DNA from: Bacteroidales bacterium
GTDB taxonomy: Bacteria; Bacteroidota; Bacteroidia; Bacteroidales; UBA932
DNA: 54,047 nt
Direction of reading: 5' to 3'
NCBI GenBank assembly: GCA_017552475.1
Contig: JAFZPY010000029.1
Location: 1 to 54,047 of the forward strand
Made by a program: the position numbers and the translations under genes. The notes under the pieces were generated by a model. The model saw only the letters and a list, made by a program, of their open reading frames with translations, searched no databases and was not told the DNA's origin. Positions 40,174 through 47,994 of the stretch are shown piece by piece. Every line of letters begins with the position of its first letter. Position 1 is the first letter of the stretch.

Positions 40174-42321
40174 CTATTTCCCGGAGCGCCTCATCCTGCT
40201 GCCGTAGTACGCGCCGACTGATGCAGCTATGACTACGAGTACGGAGAAGACTATCAGTAGAATGGCTTTGTTTGACGGAAGGCCCTTCCCGCTGCCGGAC
40301 TCTGCAAACGGGTCATCTTTGCTGAGGTAATGCCCGTCAGCAATCAGTGATAACGCATAGTCAAGCATCACGTCCGTCTTGCCGTCGGGGCCTCCGGTGA
40401 CTTCGTTGTAAGTGAGTGGCAGGGGATAGTCTGGCAAAAGGCCCCGTTCTTCGGGCAGACGATTGCACACGGTAGAGTCAAATACCAGCTGTACCAAAGG
40501 AATCCTTATGGTCTGAAGGGAGTTAGGCAGCCGGATGTCAGCAAACTTGTATGCAGTCATGTAGTGATAGCCACTGCCAGTCTCGCGACCGACGCTCACG
40601 CCGCGGCGGTTCCTGACGAGAACGGCAGGGAAAAGGGTTGCGGCCGAGAATGAATGCCCGTTGGTAAGTACATACACCCTTCCGTCATAGTGTGCGCCGG
40701 CGCAAGGAGCGATTGTGGAGCATGTTTCAACAGTATCGACGCTGTAATAATATCCGTCGCCCCTGTCGTCGTATTCGGGAAACATATCTATCTTGGAGGA
40801 ATAGTTCATGCTGTAGTCAAGGATGGGGACCTTGCCTTGTATCTTCACCCGCCCGTATCCTCCTTTCTGGCGATCCATGGGGGCATCGGTGAGACAGGCC
40901 AGTAGCCGCATCAGAACATCTCCGCTTCCTCCGCTGTTGTTGCGCATGTCCACGATAAGATTAGAGGTCTTGCATGTGACAAGAAAGTCAATGATCTGCT
41001 CCACCTGGGCGTCGGGCATATCAAATGTCCTGATTGCCAGATAAGATGTAGAGTCGTTAAGCTGGCGAGTCTCAAATACATCGTCTTCATCCTTCATGAC
41101 ATTGATGTGATACCAGCGGTTTATTCTCAGGAACATGTCATTCTGCATGAATCCGGGATGCTCTGCGAACGGCACAGAGGAAACGCTGCCGTCTGAAAAC
41201 ACGAGTTCATGTACACTCCCTTTTTTCGCGTCCGGGTTCATCAGCATCCCGTAGCGTCCCAGGAGCACATTGGTCTCTTCTGCCGTGCTGGTGATTTTTC
41301 CGTCATGGTTGCTGACGAACACCTCGGCGCGCTTTGCGTAGTCTTTAGCCGGAATGCCGTTGATGCTCTCGACCACCTTGCCGTCATTCTGCGGCATGCC
41401 GATGGCTGAAATCAAGACCCGGACCGTGTCATCGCAGAACATCAGAAACTCTCCCGGGGTCCAGACATTCTCAATCTTCTCCGTAAGCGGATCGGGATAC
41501 AGATAGCTGTGGCTGTCCGGGAATTTACTTAAAAACTGTCTCAACAGCATCCTGAAATCAATATCCGGAGAGATTGGAGCAGTGACGGACATCTTGAGCG
41601 AATCCATATATGCGACGAACTCCTCCTTGGACATTTTCTGGTCCAAAGAGGGATAAAGAGCGCAATAGGCCTTCTTCAATATTTCCAGATCTTCCCTTGA
41701 TTTCTCAACTGACATCGGATTGTCGCGGGTTAGTTCTCCTGCCTTGATGAAAGTGCTCTTGAGCCCGAATGGCGTCATGGGGTCCATCCCTTGTCCGGCC
41801 TTGTCGGAGAGTGATATTGTAATCGAGGGCGTCTTGATGGATTTGTAGGAATAGCCGATGACGCCGAGAGTGTCTCCGGCCGAGAGCTTTTGCCCGGTCT
41901 TGAACTTAAATTTTCCGGCCAACCCGGTCAGATGAATCTTATTGCCATCCTGCAGACGGATAGAGACGGCCCCCGTATAATACCTGCGGCTTGTCCCTTT
42001 GCCAAGGTCGGCAGCAGCGATATTCTCATCGAGCGTAAGATCCGGCTTCATGCCGGAACCGATCTGATAGGTCAGGCTCTGCCTGTAGATGACGCTCAGG
42101 GCTGTGATTGTTCCGTCTGTCGGACAAATGATGTAATCACCTTCGCTGCCGCTTATAAACAAGTCGCTGTAGTTCAACTCGTCGTCAATGAAATCCTGCG
42201 GTTTGCAGATAATCTTTTCTCCTGCGGCTTCGCCGGCAACCGGCCAGAGCATTGTCTGTGCAGACGAAAAAAGCGGCATTATGAAGATGCCGGCAGACAA
42301 AAGGAAAGTGCGTGTGTCCAT
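40174..42321 (-). CDS. Exported fusion: degenerate M23-like domain + S41 protease + C-terminal membrane anchor
   Basis: A 715-residue protein with a signal peptide (MDTRTFLLSAGIFIMPLFSSA). Residues about 50-190 look like an M23/LytM peptidase fold (GDYIICPTDGTITALSVIY, then KTGQKLSAGDTLGVIGYSYKS), but the His motifs are gone: the usual HLHFE-type strand reads PSITISLSD. So it should be non-catalytic. Residues about 330-650 form an S41-type domain with VDMRNNSGGSGD and TNGHSFSAATLF (Ser557/Ser559) and GRETGSGYHY. A single helix at about 686-705, followed by RMRRSGK, suggests an inner-membrane anchor. It follows the DUF3667 gene by 18 nt. Role unknown; cell-wall-linked proteolysis or processing is possible. 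Confidence 0.8.
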   Translation of the reverse strand: MDTRTFLLSAGIFIMPLFSSAQTMLWPVAGEAAGEKIICKPQDFIDDELNYSDLFISGSEGDYIICPTDGTITALSVIYRQSLTYQIGSGMKPDLTLDENIAAADLGKGTSRRYYTGAVSIRLQDGNKIHLTGLAGKFKFKTGQKLSAGDTLGVIGYSYKSIKTPSITISLSDKAGQGMDPMTPFGLKSTFIKAGELTRDNPMSVEKSREDLEILKKAYCALYPSLDQKMSKEEFVAYMDSLKMSVTAPISPDIDFRMLLRQFLSKFPDSHSYLYPDPLTEKIENVWTPGEFLMFCDDTVRVLISAIGMPQNDGKVVESINGIPAKDYAKRAEVFVSNHDGKITSTAEETNVLLGRYGMLMNPDAKKGSVHELVFSDGSVSSVPFAEHPGFMQNDMFLRINRWYHINVMKDEDDVFETRQLNDSTSYLAIRTFDMPDAQVEQIIDFLVTCKTSNLIVDMRNNSGGSGDVLMRLLACLTDAPMDRQKGGYGRVKIQGKVPILDYSMNYSSKIDMFPEYDDRGDGYYYSVDTVETCSTIAPCAGAHYDGRVYVLTNGHSFSAATLFPAVLVRNRRGVSVGRETGSGYHYMTAYKFADIRLPNSLQTIRIPLVQLVFDSTVCNRLPEERGLLPDYPLPLTYNEVTGGPDGKTDVMLDYALSLIADGHYLSKDDPFAESGSGKGLPSNKAILLIVFSVLVVIAASVGAYYGSRMRRSGK

Positions 42322-42339
42322 TTATCGGTTAGTTTTGTG

Positions 42340-43221
42340 CTATGCTGATGTCTTCAGCCATGCGGCTACGACAACGGCAATGCTGATACAGAGCAGGAAA
42401 AGCACAAAAATAATACCGTAAAGAATGCTGGTCCAGATGGCGAGCCTGATACTTTTCCGCCATGAGGTCTCCAGCCACTGATGCAAATCAATGGCGATAA
42501 GCACCAGCATTACAAGTGCACTCACTGATTTGCTCTCACCCCACGTCAGAAGCAGGGCGAAAAGCATGAAGAAACTGAACTGGCACAAAATAAATGCGGA
42601 TGCCGCAGCTGTAGCCGCCATGCCTTTTTTATGGCGTCTGATGGCGAAAGACAATGCAAACCACAGAAGGAAAAACTGTCCTATGAAAAGCGGGATGCCC
42701 TGGCTGCGGAGAGTGCCCTCAAGTGCTGCCAGTGCGGCCTCTCCGCGGGTCTTTACATTCTCCGGATGCCGGTCCAGGGTCAGGTATGCATATCCCTGTT
42801 TGAGAAGCTGCATTGTATTCCGGGCAATGTGCTCGCCTTTTTCCTGGTCTTCTTTGTTTTTTGAGTTGATAGTGATTGAGTGTTCAAATATAGAATCCTT
42901 CTCATGTTCATTCTGGATTGGCTGCAGCACCGAGCACACCAGGGCGAAGAAAGCATAGAATACGATAAGGGCTGTGAGCGGCGCCAGATAGCGTTCATGG
43001 TCTCCGTTTATGTAGTCACGGATCATGTAGCCGGGGCGCAGCAGCAGGTGCCTGAACGTGCGCTTCGCGTCGTCGTTGAGGAATGGGATACTGTCGAACG
43101 CTCCTCTGTAGAAGTCGCCGCCACCCTTTTTCTGTGTGGCTTTTGGCTTGCTCCACGGATTATACCCCAGCTTTTGCCATATCGCAAAAGCTCGTATCCG
43201 CGCTTTAAGGTTGAGTCTCAT
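42340..43221 (-). CDS. DUF3667 family membrane protein
   Basis: A 293-residue integral membrane protein. The N-terminal part has the DUF3667 pattern (DDAKRTFRHLLLRPGYMIRDYINGDHERYLAPLTALI), followed by helices at about 83-100, 188-205, 210-235, 238-255 and 262-288 and a hydrophilic loop (105-170). Function is unknown. It lies between a small secreted protein and the M23-like/S41 fusion with short gaps, so the three may form an envelope-related operon. Confidence 0.8.
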   Translation of the reverse strand: MRLNLKARIRAFAIWQKLGYNPWSKPKATQKKGGGDFYRGAFDSIPFLNDDAKRTFRHLLLRPGYMIRDYINGDHERYLAPLTALIVFYAFFALVCSVLQPIQNEHEKDSIFEHSITINSKNKEDQEKGEHIARNTMQLLKQGYAYLTLDRHPENVKTRGEAALAALEGTLRSQGIPLFIGQFFLLWFALSFAIRRHKKGMAATAAASAFILCQFSFFMLFALLLTWGESKSVSALVMLVLIAIDLHQWLETSWRKSIRLAIWTSILYGIIFVLFLLCISIAVVVAAWLKTSA

Positions 43222-43290
43222 TGATAGGTCGAAAGATAGCTGATAAACGTATTCGTATGGGACTATCGGGTGAAGTTGTATTTCTTCCCG

Positions 43291-43596
43291 TCAGGCAAAT
43301 TGAATGTTATCTGCCGTATCGCCGCCATAGCGGCCCCAGACAATGCCGCCATCTACCCAGATATTGGTCTTTTTGTCCAGTTTGCATTCGCCTTCATAAC
43401 TGAACAGTTTTGCTGCGGAAGACTGGATAACGCGCCGGTCCCCTGCTATAATGGTATCCCTTCTGACAGGGGTCGTCAGGCGGATTTCATAGGGCCCGTA
43501 CGACCATCGCTTCGCTCGGTCTTCTCTTCGGTCGGATTGTGCCCATACATGGAAAGTGACCAATGACAGGCAGATAAAAATAGCAATGCGTTTCAC
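43291..43596 (-). CDS. Small secreted protein, unknown function (possible 3' frame break)
   Basis: A 101-codon frame that starts with GTG at 43596 (no ATG in frame before a stop) and has a clear signal peptide (MKRIAIFICLSLVTFHVWA). The mature part is short and charged, with a strand-rich look (YGPYEIRLTTPVRRDTIIAGD, NIWVDGGIVWGRYGG). I do not recognise the family. Near its 3' end another frame reads IRQITFNLPDGKKYNFTR to a stop at 43263, which looks more like a natural C-terminus than the in-frame DTADNIQFA, so a single-base shift may have occurred. It is the first gene before DUF3667. Confidence 0.55.
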   Translation of the reverse strand: MKRIAIFICLSLVTFHVWAQSDRREDRAKRWSYGPYEIRLTTPVRRDTIIAGDRRVIQSSAAKLFSYEGECKLDKKTNIWVDGGIVWGRYGGDTADNIQFA

Positions 43597-43647
43597 AGGT
43601 GATTACTTTAATGTCACCATTAAAGGTAGTGTTTTTTCGCGACACCG

Positions 43648-43682
43648 CAAAAAAGAAAAACCGCCGCATCGAAGTGCGCCGG
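43648..43682 (-). terminator. Terminator after the tRNA-Gln/tRNA-Met unit
   Basis: On the - strand CCGGCGCA and TGCGGCGG form a stem with one mismatch around a CTTCGA loop, followed by TTTTTCTTTTTT. Confidence 0.75.
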
Positions 43683-43714
43683 AAGCATATAGTGAGTAAA
43701 AGTGTTCTTTGGTA

Positions 43715-43791
43715 TGGTAGCGGGAGTGGGTCACGATCCCACGACCTCCGGATTATGAATCCGACGCTCTAACCAGCTGAGCTACCCCGCC
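43715..43791 (-). tRNA. tRNA-Met (anticodon CAT), elongator type
   Basis: A 77-nt tRNA with encoded CCA. The acceptor GGCGGGG pairs with TCCCGCT (two G-U pairs), D arm GCTCAGCTGGTTAGAGC, and anticodon loop TTCATAA in the stem TCGGA/TCCGG. Anticodon CAT. The first base pair is formed, so it is not the initiator; tRNA-Ile with a modified CAT anticodon cannot be fully excluded. Confidence 0.88.
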
Positions 43792-43808
43792 ATCAGAATG
43801 ATATTTCG

Positions 43809-43879
43809 TTGAGATAGAAGGACTCGAACCCTCACTGACAGAGCCAGAATCTGTAGTGCTACCATTACACCATATCTCA
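43809..43879 (-). tRNA. tRNA-Gln (anticodon CTG)
   Basis: A 71-nt tRNA. The acceptor TGAGATA pairs with TATCTCA, starting with the U1-A72 pair typical of tRNA-Gln. The anticodon arm ACAGA-TTCTGGC-TCTGT gives CTG. CCA is not encoded. It is the first gene of a two-tRNA unit with tRNA-Met 17 nt downstream. Confidence 0.92.
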
Positions 43880-43911
43880 ATATGAGTATCCCTATCTTGC
43901 GATTGGGATTG

Positions 43912-43942
43912 CAAATGTACGACTTTTCCTCGGGATTGCAAA
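43912..43942 (-). promoter_or_regulatory. Promoter of tRNA-Gln/tRNA-Met
   Basis: TTTG (43939-43942), 19 nt, TACATTTG (43912-43919) on the - strand: both boxes perfect. The element TTTGCAATCCC occurs at both boxes, and the same GCAATCCCAA follows the tRNA-Leu -7 box. Confidence 0.87.
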
Positions 43943-43975
43943 AATATTTTCAATAATTTTCAAAACGGCTTCTGG

Positions 43976-44626
43976 TTACCAGCGGGGAAGTATGCCACGG
44001 CGGCGCCAGAGGAGTATCAGGAGGAAGCCGAATATCATGCCGCCGAGGTGGGCGAAATGGGCGACTCCGTCGGCTGTGCCTGTGATGCCGGTGAAGAGTT
44101 CAATGGCTGCAAATATGAGAATCCACCATTTGGCCTTGAGGGGAATCGGGGGGAAGATGAGTGTGAGGACGGCATTGGGGTAGAGCATGGCGAAGCCCAT
44201 GAGGACACCGTAGATGGCTCCGGAGGCCCCGAGTGTGGGCGTGCGGAGCAGTCGTATGTAGGCGCCGTCAAGACCCAGGGAGAGATAACGCTGGGCTTCA
44301 AGATATTCTACCCCTGTGTGGAGCAGCATCGCGCCGAAGCCGCAGATGAAGTAGAATATGAGGAACCGGAGGGTGCCGAGGGCGCGTTCAAGTACGGAGC
44401 CGAAAATGAAGAGGGCGTACATGTTGAAAAGGATATGCCAGACGCCGCCGTGCATGAACATGTGCGTGAGCCATTGCCATATATGGAAAAGAGGAGAGGC
44501 CGGGTAGAAGAGGGCGAAGGTGCGCACCATGAAATCCTCGTTGACGAGTGTTGCGAGGAACATGATGACGTTGACGATAAGGATATGTTTGGTGGCTGTG
44601 GGGATATTGTCAAGGAATGATGCCAT
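43976..44626 (-). CDS. Rhomboid family intramembrane serine protease
   Basis: A 216-residue membrane protein with six helices. The active site is intact: oxyanion residues His64 and Asn68 in GVWHILFNMYAL, nucleophile Ser135 in GASGAIYG, and catalytic His193 in FAHLGG. It cleaves transmembrane segments of unknown substrates. It follows mutL by 9 nt; mutL-rhomboid synteny is common in Bacteroidales. Confidence 0.95.
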   Translation of the reverse strand: MASFLDNIPTATKHILIVNVIMFLATLVNEDFMVRTFALFYPASPLFHIWQWLTHMFMHGGVWHILFNMYALFIFGSVLERALGTLRFLIFYFICGFGAMLLHTGVEYLEAQRYLSLGLDGAYIRLLRTPTLGASGAIYGVLMGFAMLYPNAVLTLIFPPIPLKAKWWILIFAAIELFTGITGTADGVAHFAHLGGMIFGFLLILLWRRRGILPRW

Positions 44627-44635
44627 GGGGATTGT

Positions 44636-46486
44636 TTAGAATTTTTTGTCTATTTCTTCGATTGGCAGGATCGTGATGATTTTCTTGCCGGAGTTGGTGT
44701 ATTCGGGGTTGGAGGAACTCATGAGAGTGTCCATGAGGCGCTGGGCGTCAATGGTATTGTTGATGCATGTGGCTCCGGAGGCCCCGAGGAAGGCGAATTT
44801 TTCTGCCATTGAGGCTTCTATCATGCCGGGGAGGGATGTGTGGTCTTCGGAGAGTATCAGGAGGATGTCGGAAATGAGCGTGCGGACCTTGCCGCCTTCG
44901 GCAGAGAAGCCTTCAGGGACGGCGTTGACGACGATGGTGTCGTTGCCGAAGGGGGCTATGTCAAAGCCGAGGGAGGTGAGCAGGTCGTTGTGTTCTTCGA
45001 AGATAAGGCGGTTGGAGGCACCTACCTCTATTTGTTCGGGGAAAAGGGTGGTCTGGGAGATGTGGGTGTTTTTCGACAGGGCGCGGAGGAAGCGGTCGAA
45101 CAGGATTCGTTCGTGGGCACGGCGAATGTTGATGAGCATCAGGCCGCTGCGGGATTGGGCTATAATGTAGCGTGATTGGAGGATCATGACCTGGGAGGAG
45201 GGGAGGGTCTTGTCTTCAAAGAGGCGGCCGTAGTCGTCGCGGCGATCGATGAAGCGGGAATAGTCGGGGGAGGGGGAAACGTCGTGACTGGGATACTCGA
45301 CCTGGCGGTCAAGGATGACGGGGCTGTGGCCAGGGGTGTGGCTCTCTGTGGAGGATGAGGCGCCGGCCGAGAAGTCGAAGGGATTGAACTCGGGGTCGGC
45401 AGTGGTGGGGACGGTATCGGGGATGTATTCGTCAAATTTTTTGCCCAGGGTGGGGAGTTCCTTGACTTCGGGATTGTCAAAGTCGAGGCGGTCTGCGAGG
45501 GCGAATCGGCCTATGGACTCGCGCACGCAGGCGTAGAGTATCTGGAAGATGACGCTGTCGTCTTCGAATTTGATTTCTGTCTTGGTGGGGTGGATGTTGA
45601 CATCGATGCTGTGAGGATCCACGTCCATGTAGATGAAGTAGGATGGAGTGACGCCGTCGGGGATAATGTCTTCGTAGGCTTTCATGACTGCCTTGTGCAT
45701 GTAGGGGCTGCGGAAGTAGCGGCCGTTGACGAAGAGGAACTGGTTGCCGAGGGTCTTGCGGGCTTTGTCGGGACGGCCGACGTAGCCGTTGATACTAACT
45801 ACCGATGTGTCCGTGTGGATGTCAACGATGTCTCCGACAACGTTGGAGCCGAGCAGGTCGAGAATGCGGAATTTGAGGGATTTGGCGGGGCGGAGGACGT
45901 AGATGTCTTTGCCGTTGTGGCTCAGGCTGAATGAGATGTCGGGCCTGGTGAGGGCGACGCGGGTGAATTCTTCGACAATGTGACGGAATTCGACATTGTC
46001 CGACTTGAGGAATTTGCGCCGGGCGGGGACGTTGTAAAAAAGATTGCGCACCGAGATGGATGTGCCGCTTGGAGCTGCTGTCTCACGGGTGCCGGTGTGT
46101 TCCGAAGCGGCGAATGTGACTTCTACGCCGACTTCGTCTTCGGGGCGGCGTGTGCGGAGAGTGACTTCGGCGACGGCGGCGATGGATGCAAGAGCCTCGC
46201 CCCTGAAGCCGAATGTAGTGATGCTGTCGAGGTCTTCGGCAGTGGCTATCTTTGAGGTGGCGTGGCGCTCGAAGCACAGTACGGCGTCGTCGGGGGTCAT
46301 GCCGCAGCCGTCGTCAATGACTTGCATAAGCGTCCTTCCGGCATCCGTGATGATGACGGAGATCTGAGTGGCGCCGGCGTCGACGGAGTTTTCCATCAGC
46401 TCCTTGATGGCTGATGCGGGACGCTGGACCACTTCGCCGGCGGCGATCATGTTGGCTATGTTGCCCGGGAGGATACGCAGTTCCAT
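44636..46486 (-). CDS. mutL: DNA mismatch repair protein MutL
   Basis: A 616-residue mismatch-repair matchmaker. The N-terminal GHKL ATPase is complete (IKELMENSVDAGA, IDDGCGM, TFGFRGEALASI), followed by the transducer domain, a variable linker (about 335-425) and a C-terminal dimerisation domain. At 453-459, where many relatives have the endonuclease motif DQHxAH, this protein reads NIRRAH, and no CPHGRP is seen near the C-terminus (it ends SGKKIITILPIEEIDKKF). The endonuclease function of many MutL proteins therefore seems absent. Middle gene of a small membrane protein-mutL-rhomboid operon. Confidence 0.95.
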   Translation of the reverse strand: MELRILPGNIANMIAAGEVVQRPASAIKELMENSVDAGATQISVIITDAGRTLMQVIDDGCGMTPDDAVLCFERHATSKIATAEDLDSITTFGFRGEALASIAAVAEVTLRTRRPEDEVGVEVTFAASEHTGTRETAAPSGTSISVRNLFYNVPARRKFLKSDNVEFRHIVEEFTRVALTRPDISFSLSHNGKDIYVLRPAKSLKFRILDLLGSNVVGDIVDIHTDTSVVSINGYVGRPDKARKTLGNQFLFVNGRYFRSPYMHKAVMKAYEDIIPDGVTPSYFIYMDVDPHSIDVNIHPTKTEIKFEDDSVIFQILYACVRESIGRFALADRLDFDNPEVKELPTLGKKFDEYIPDTVPTTADPEFNPFDFSAGASSSTESHTPGHSPVILDRQVEYPSHDVSPSPDYSRFIDRRDDYGRLFEDKTLPSSQVMILQSRYIIAQSRSGLMLINIRRAHERILFDRFLRALSKNTHISQTTLFPEQIEVGASNRLIFEEHNDLLTSLGFDIAPFGNDTIVVNAVPEGFSAEGGKVRTLISDILLILSEDHTSLPGMIEASMAEKFAFLGASGATCINNTIDAQRLMDTLMSSSNPEYTNSGKKIITILPIEEIDKKF

Positions 46487-46498
46487 TGGCTTGGCTTC

Positions 46499-46798
46499 TT
46501 AGAGGAGGCTGTAGAATTTGGTGATGTATATCATTGCTACGGCGAGAAGCAGGAGTCCGACCAGACCGATGATGGACTGGATGCGTGTGGAGGAAGAACG
46601 GGTGCGTTTGTAGTTGCCGTCGCGGAAGGCTCCGCGGATACTGCTGCCGGGGGCTGCCTGGGCGTCTTTTTCATTGGAACCGTCCACATCGCCGAAGATG
46701 CGTCTGCGCTCCTCTTTCTCAGGGTCATAGTAGCGCGGACGGTAGTTGAATACGCGATGTTCGGTCTCTCCGAAGAAGTTGAAGTTGAGTATTCCCAT
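46499..46798 (-). CDS. Small single-pass membrane protein, unknown function
   Basis: A 99-residue protein with a hydrophilic, basic N-terminal part (FNYRPRYYDPEKEERRR) and one C-terminal helix (about 75-96, SIIGLVGLLLLAVAMIYITKF). It looks tail-anchored. Conserved hypothetical proteins of this layout occur upstream of mutL in Bacteroidales, as I recall. It is 12 nt before mutL in the same operon and directly behind a promoter. Function unknown. Confidence 0.75.
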   Translation of the reverse strand: MGILNFNFFGETEHRVFNYRPRYYDPEKEERRRIFGDVDGSNEKDAQAAPGSSIRGAFRDGNYKRTRSSSTRIQSIIGLVGLLLLAVAMIYITKFYSLL

Positions 46799-46824
46799 GA
46801 TTTTTCCTCTATGTTTTCCGAGAG

Positions 46825-46832
46825 CAAATTTA
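46825..46832 (-). promoter_or_regulatory. -7 box of the small protein-mutL-rhomboid operon
   Basis: TAAATTTG on the - strand, 26 nt before the start at 46798. The -33 region overlaps the divergent ispF promoter and is not a clear match. Confidence 0.6.
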
Positions 46833-46844
46833 GTGAAATTTCGT

Positions 46845-46852
46845 TATATTTG
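46845..46852 (+). promoter_or_regulatory. -7 box of the ispF promoter
   Basis: TATATTTG, 30 nt before the ispF ATG. Its -33 region overlaps the -7 box of the divergent mutL operon, so the two promoters probably compete for polymerase. Confidence 0.6.
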
Positions 46853-46882
46853 TGAGTGTACTTATCAAATCAGATACCAGTT

Positions 46883-47371
46883 ATGGAAAAATTCAGCATA
46901 CGTGTAGGCAACGGTTATGACGTTCATGCGCTTGCCGCGGGACTGCCGCTGAATATTTGCGGCGTGAAAGTAGACAGCGATTTCGGATGTGTCGCCCACT
47001 CCGACGGGGATGTGGCGATTCATGCGCTTTGTGATGCGCTTTTAGGTGCGCTGGCGCTCGGAGATATAGGGCATCATTTCCCGGATTCTTCAGAGGAGTT
47101 CAAGGGAATAGACAGCAAAATTCTCCTCGCCCGTGTCATGGACATGGTCAAGGAGAAAGGATATCTTGTCGGTAATGTGGATATTACCATTGATTTGCAG
47201 AAACCGAAACTCGTGTCGTACCTGCCTCAGATGAGGGCTACGCTTTCAAGAATCCTCGGTGTGGGCGAGAATTATGTCTCCATCAAGGCGACGACCTCCG
47301 AGGGACTCGGCTTCGTGGGACGCTGCGAAGGTGTGCAGGTGTGGGCTACGGCGCTGGTGTTCAGGCTATAG
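46883..47371 (+). CDS. ispF: 2-C-methyl-D-erythritol 2,4-cyclodiphosphate synthase
   Basis: MEP-pathway enzyme that cyclises CDP-ME-2-phosphate to MEcPP on the way to IPP and DMAPP. The 162-residue protein has zinc ligands Asp13 and His15 in GYDVHAL and His47 in AIHALCDALLGA. HHFPDSSEEFKGIDS and TTSEGLGFVGRCEGV complete the family signature. The ATG at 46883 (MEKFSIRVGNGYDVH) is preferred over one 27 nt upstream because it gives normal length and spacing from the -7 box. The IPP it helps produce feeds enzymes such as the polyprenyl synthetase at 704-1681. Confidence 0.96.
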   Translation: MEKFSIRVGNGYDVHALAAGLPLNICGVKVDSDFGCVAHSDGDVAIHALCDALLGALALGDIGHHFPDSSEEFKGIDSKILLARVMDMVKEKGYLVGNVDITIDLQKPKLVSYLPQMRATLSRILGVGENYVSIKATTSEGLGFVGRCEGVQVWATALVFRL

Positions 47372-47373
47372 CG

Positions 47374-47982
47374 CTATTTTCTGATAATCTTCACGGTGCA
47401 ATCCGTGCCGACCTTTATGATCTGGGAGGCGAGGCCTGTGGATTCACGTTCCAGCCTCCGGTCCACGATATAGTCGACGGCATTCCTGATTACTTCGGGG
47501 ATGTCGTCAAACTTTTGGGGCGTGGGTTCACCGGAGATGTTGGCGGAGGTGGACACAAGGGGACGGCCCAGTTTGAAGACAAGTTCTTTGAGGTAGTCGG
47601 ACATCGGAATGCGGATGCCTACGGAACCGTCCTCAGCCACGGTGTTGGAAGCCAGATGATACCGGTCACCTCTCGGAGCCGTGAGGGCGTCAGGATAGAT
47701 TATAGTCATGGGCTTGTCGTTGACTTCGACAAGGTCCTGGGCTATGTAGGGTATTTCCTTGACATAACGGGCAATCATGTCCATGTCAGAGGCAAGCAGA
47801 ACTAGAGATTTGCTGTCGTCGCGCAGCTTGATGCCATAGATTCTCGCCACGGCGTCGGGGTCTGTGGCATCGCAGCCGAGACCCCAGACCGTGTCGGTGG
47901 GATAGAGTATGACACCACCCTCGCGGAGTGTCTTGAGAGCTTCTGCGAGGGTGGTGGCGTAATTGATGGTATTTCCGGCCAT
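47374..47982 (-). CDS. tsaC: L-threonylcarbamoyladenylate synthase (TsaC/Sua5/YrdC family)
   Basis: Makes threonylcarbamoyl-AMP for the t6A modification of ANN-decoding tRNAs. The 202-residue protein consists of the YrdC domain only, so it is the TsaC rather than the longer Sua5 form. Motifs: ILYPTDTVWGLGCDA, the KxR-type segment IKLRDDSKSL, and the SxN motif STSANISGEPTP. It is the last gene of the MFS-ROK operon, 12 nt after the ROK kinase, and converges on ispF with a 2-nt gap and no visible terminator. Confidence 0.93.
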   Translation of the reverse strand: MAGNTINYATTLAEALKTLREGGVILYPTDTVWGLGCDATDPDAVARIYGIKLRDDSKSLVLLASDMDMIARYVKEIPYIAQDLVEVNDKPMTIIYPDALTAPRGDRYHLASNTVAEDGSVGIRIPMSDYLKELVFKLGRPLVSTSANISGEPTPQKFDDIPEVIRNAVDYIVDRRLERESTGLASQIIKVGTDCTVKIIRK

Positions 47983-47994
47983 GATATGCGCGGA

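Noticed and set aside
39935-40207. 90-codon + strand frame in the large intergenic gap
   Set aside because: It reads through the intrinsic terminator into the antisense of the next gene and has no ATG at its start; Cys/Phe-rich composition.
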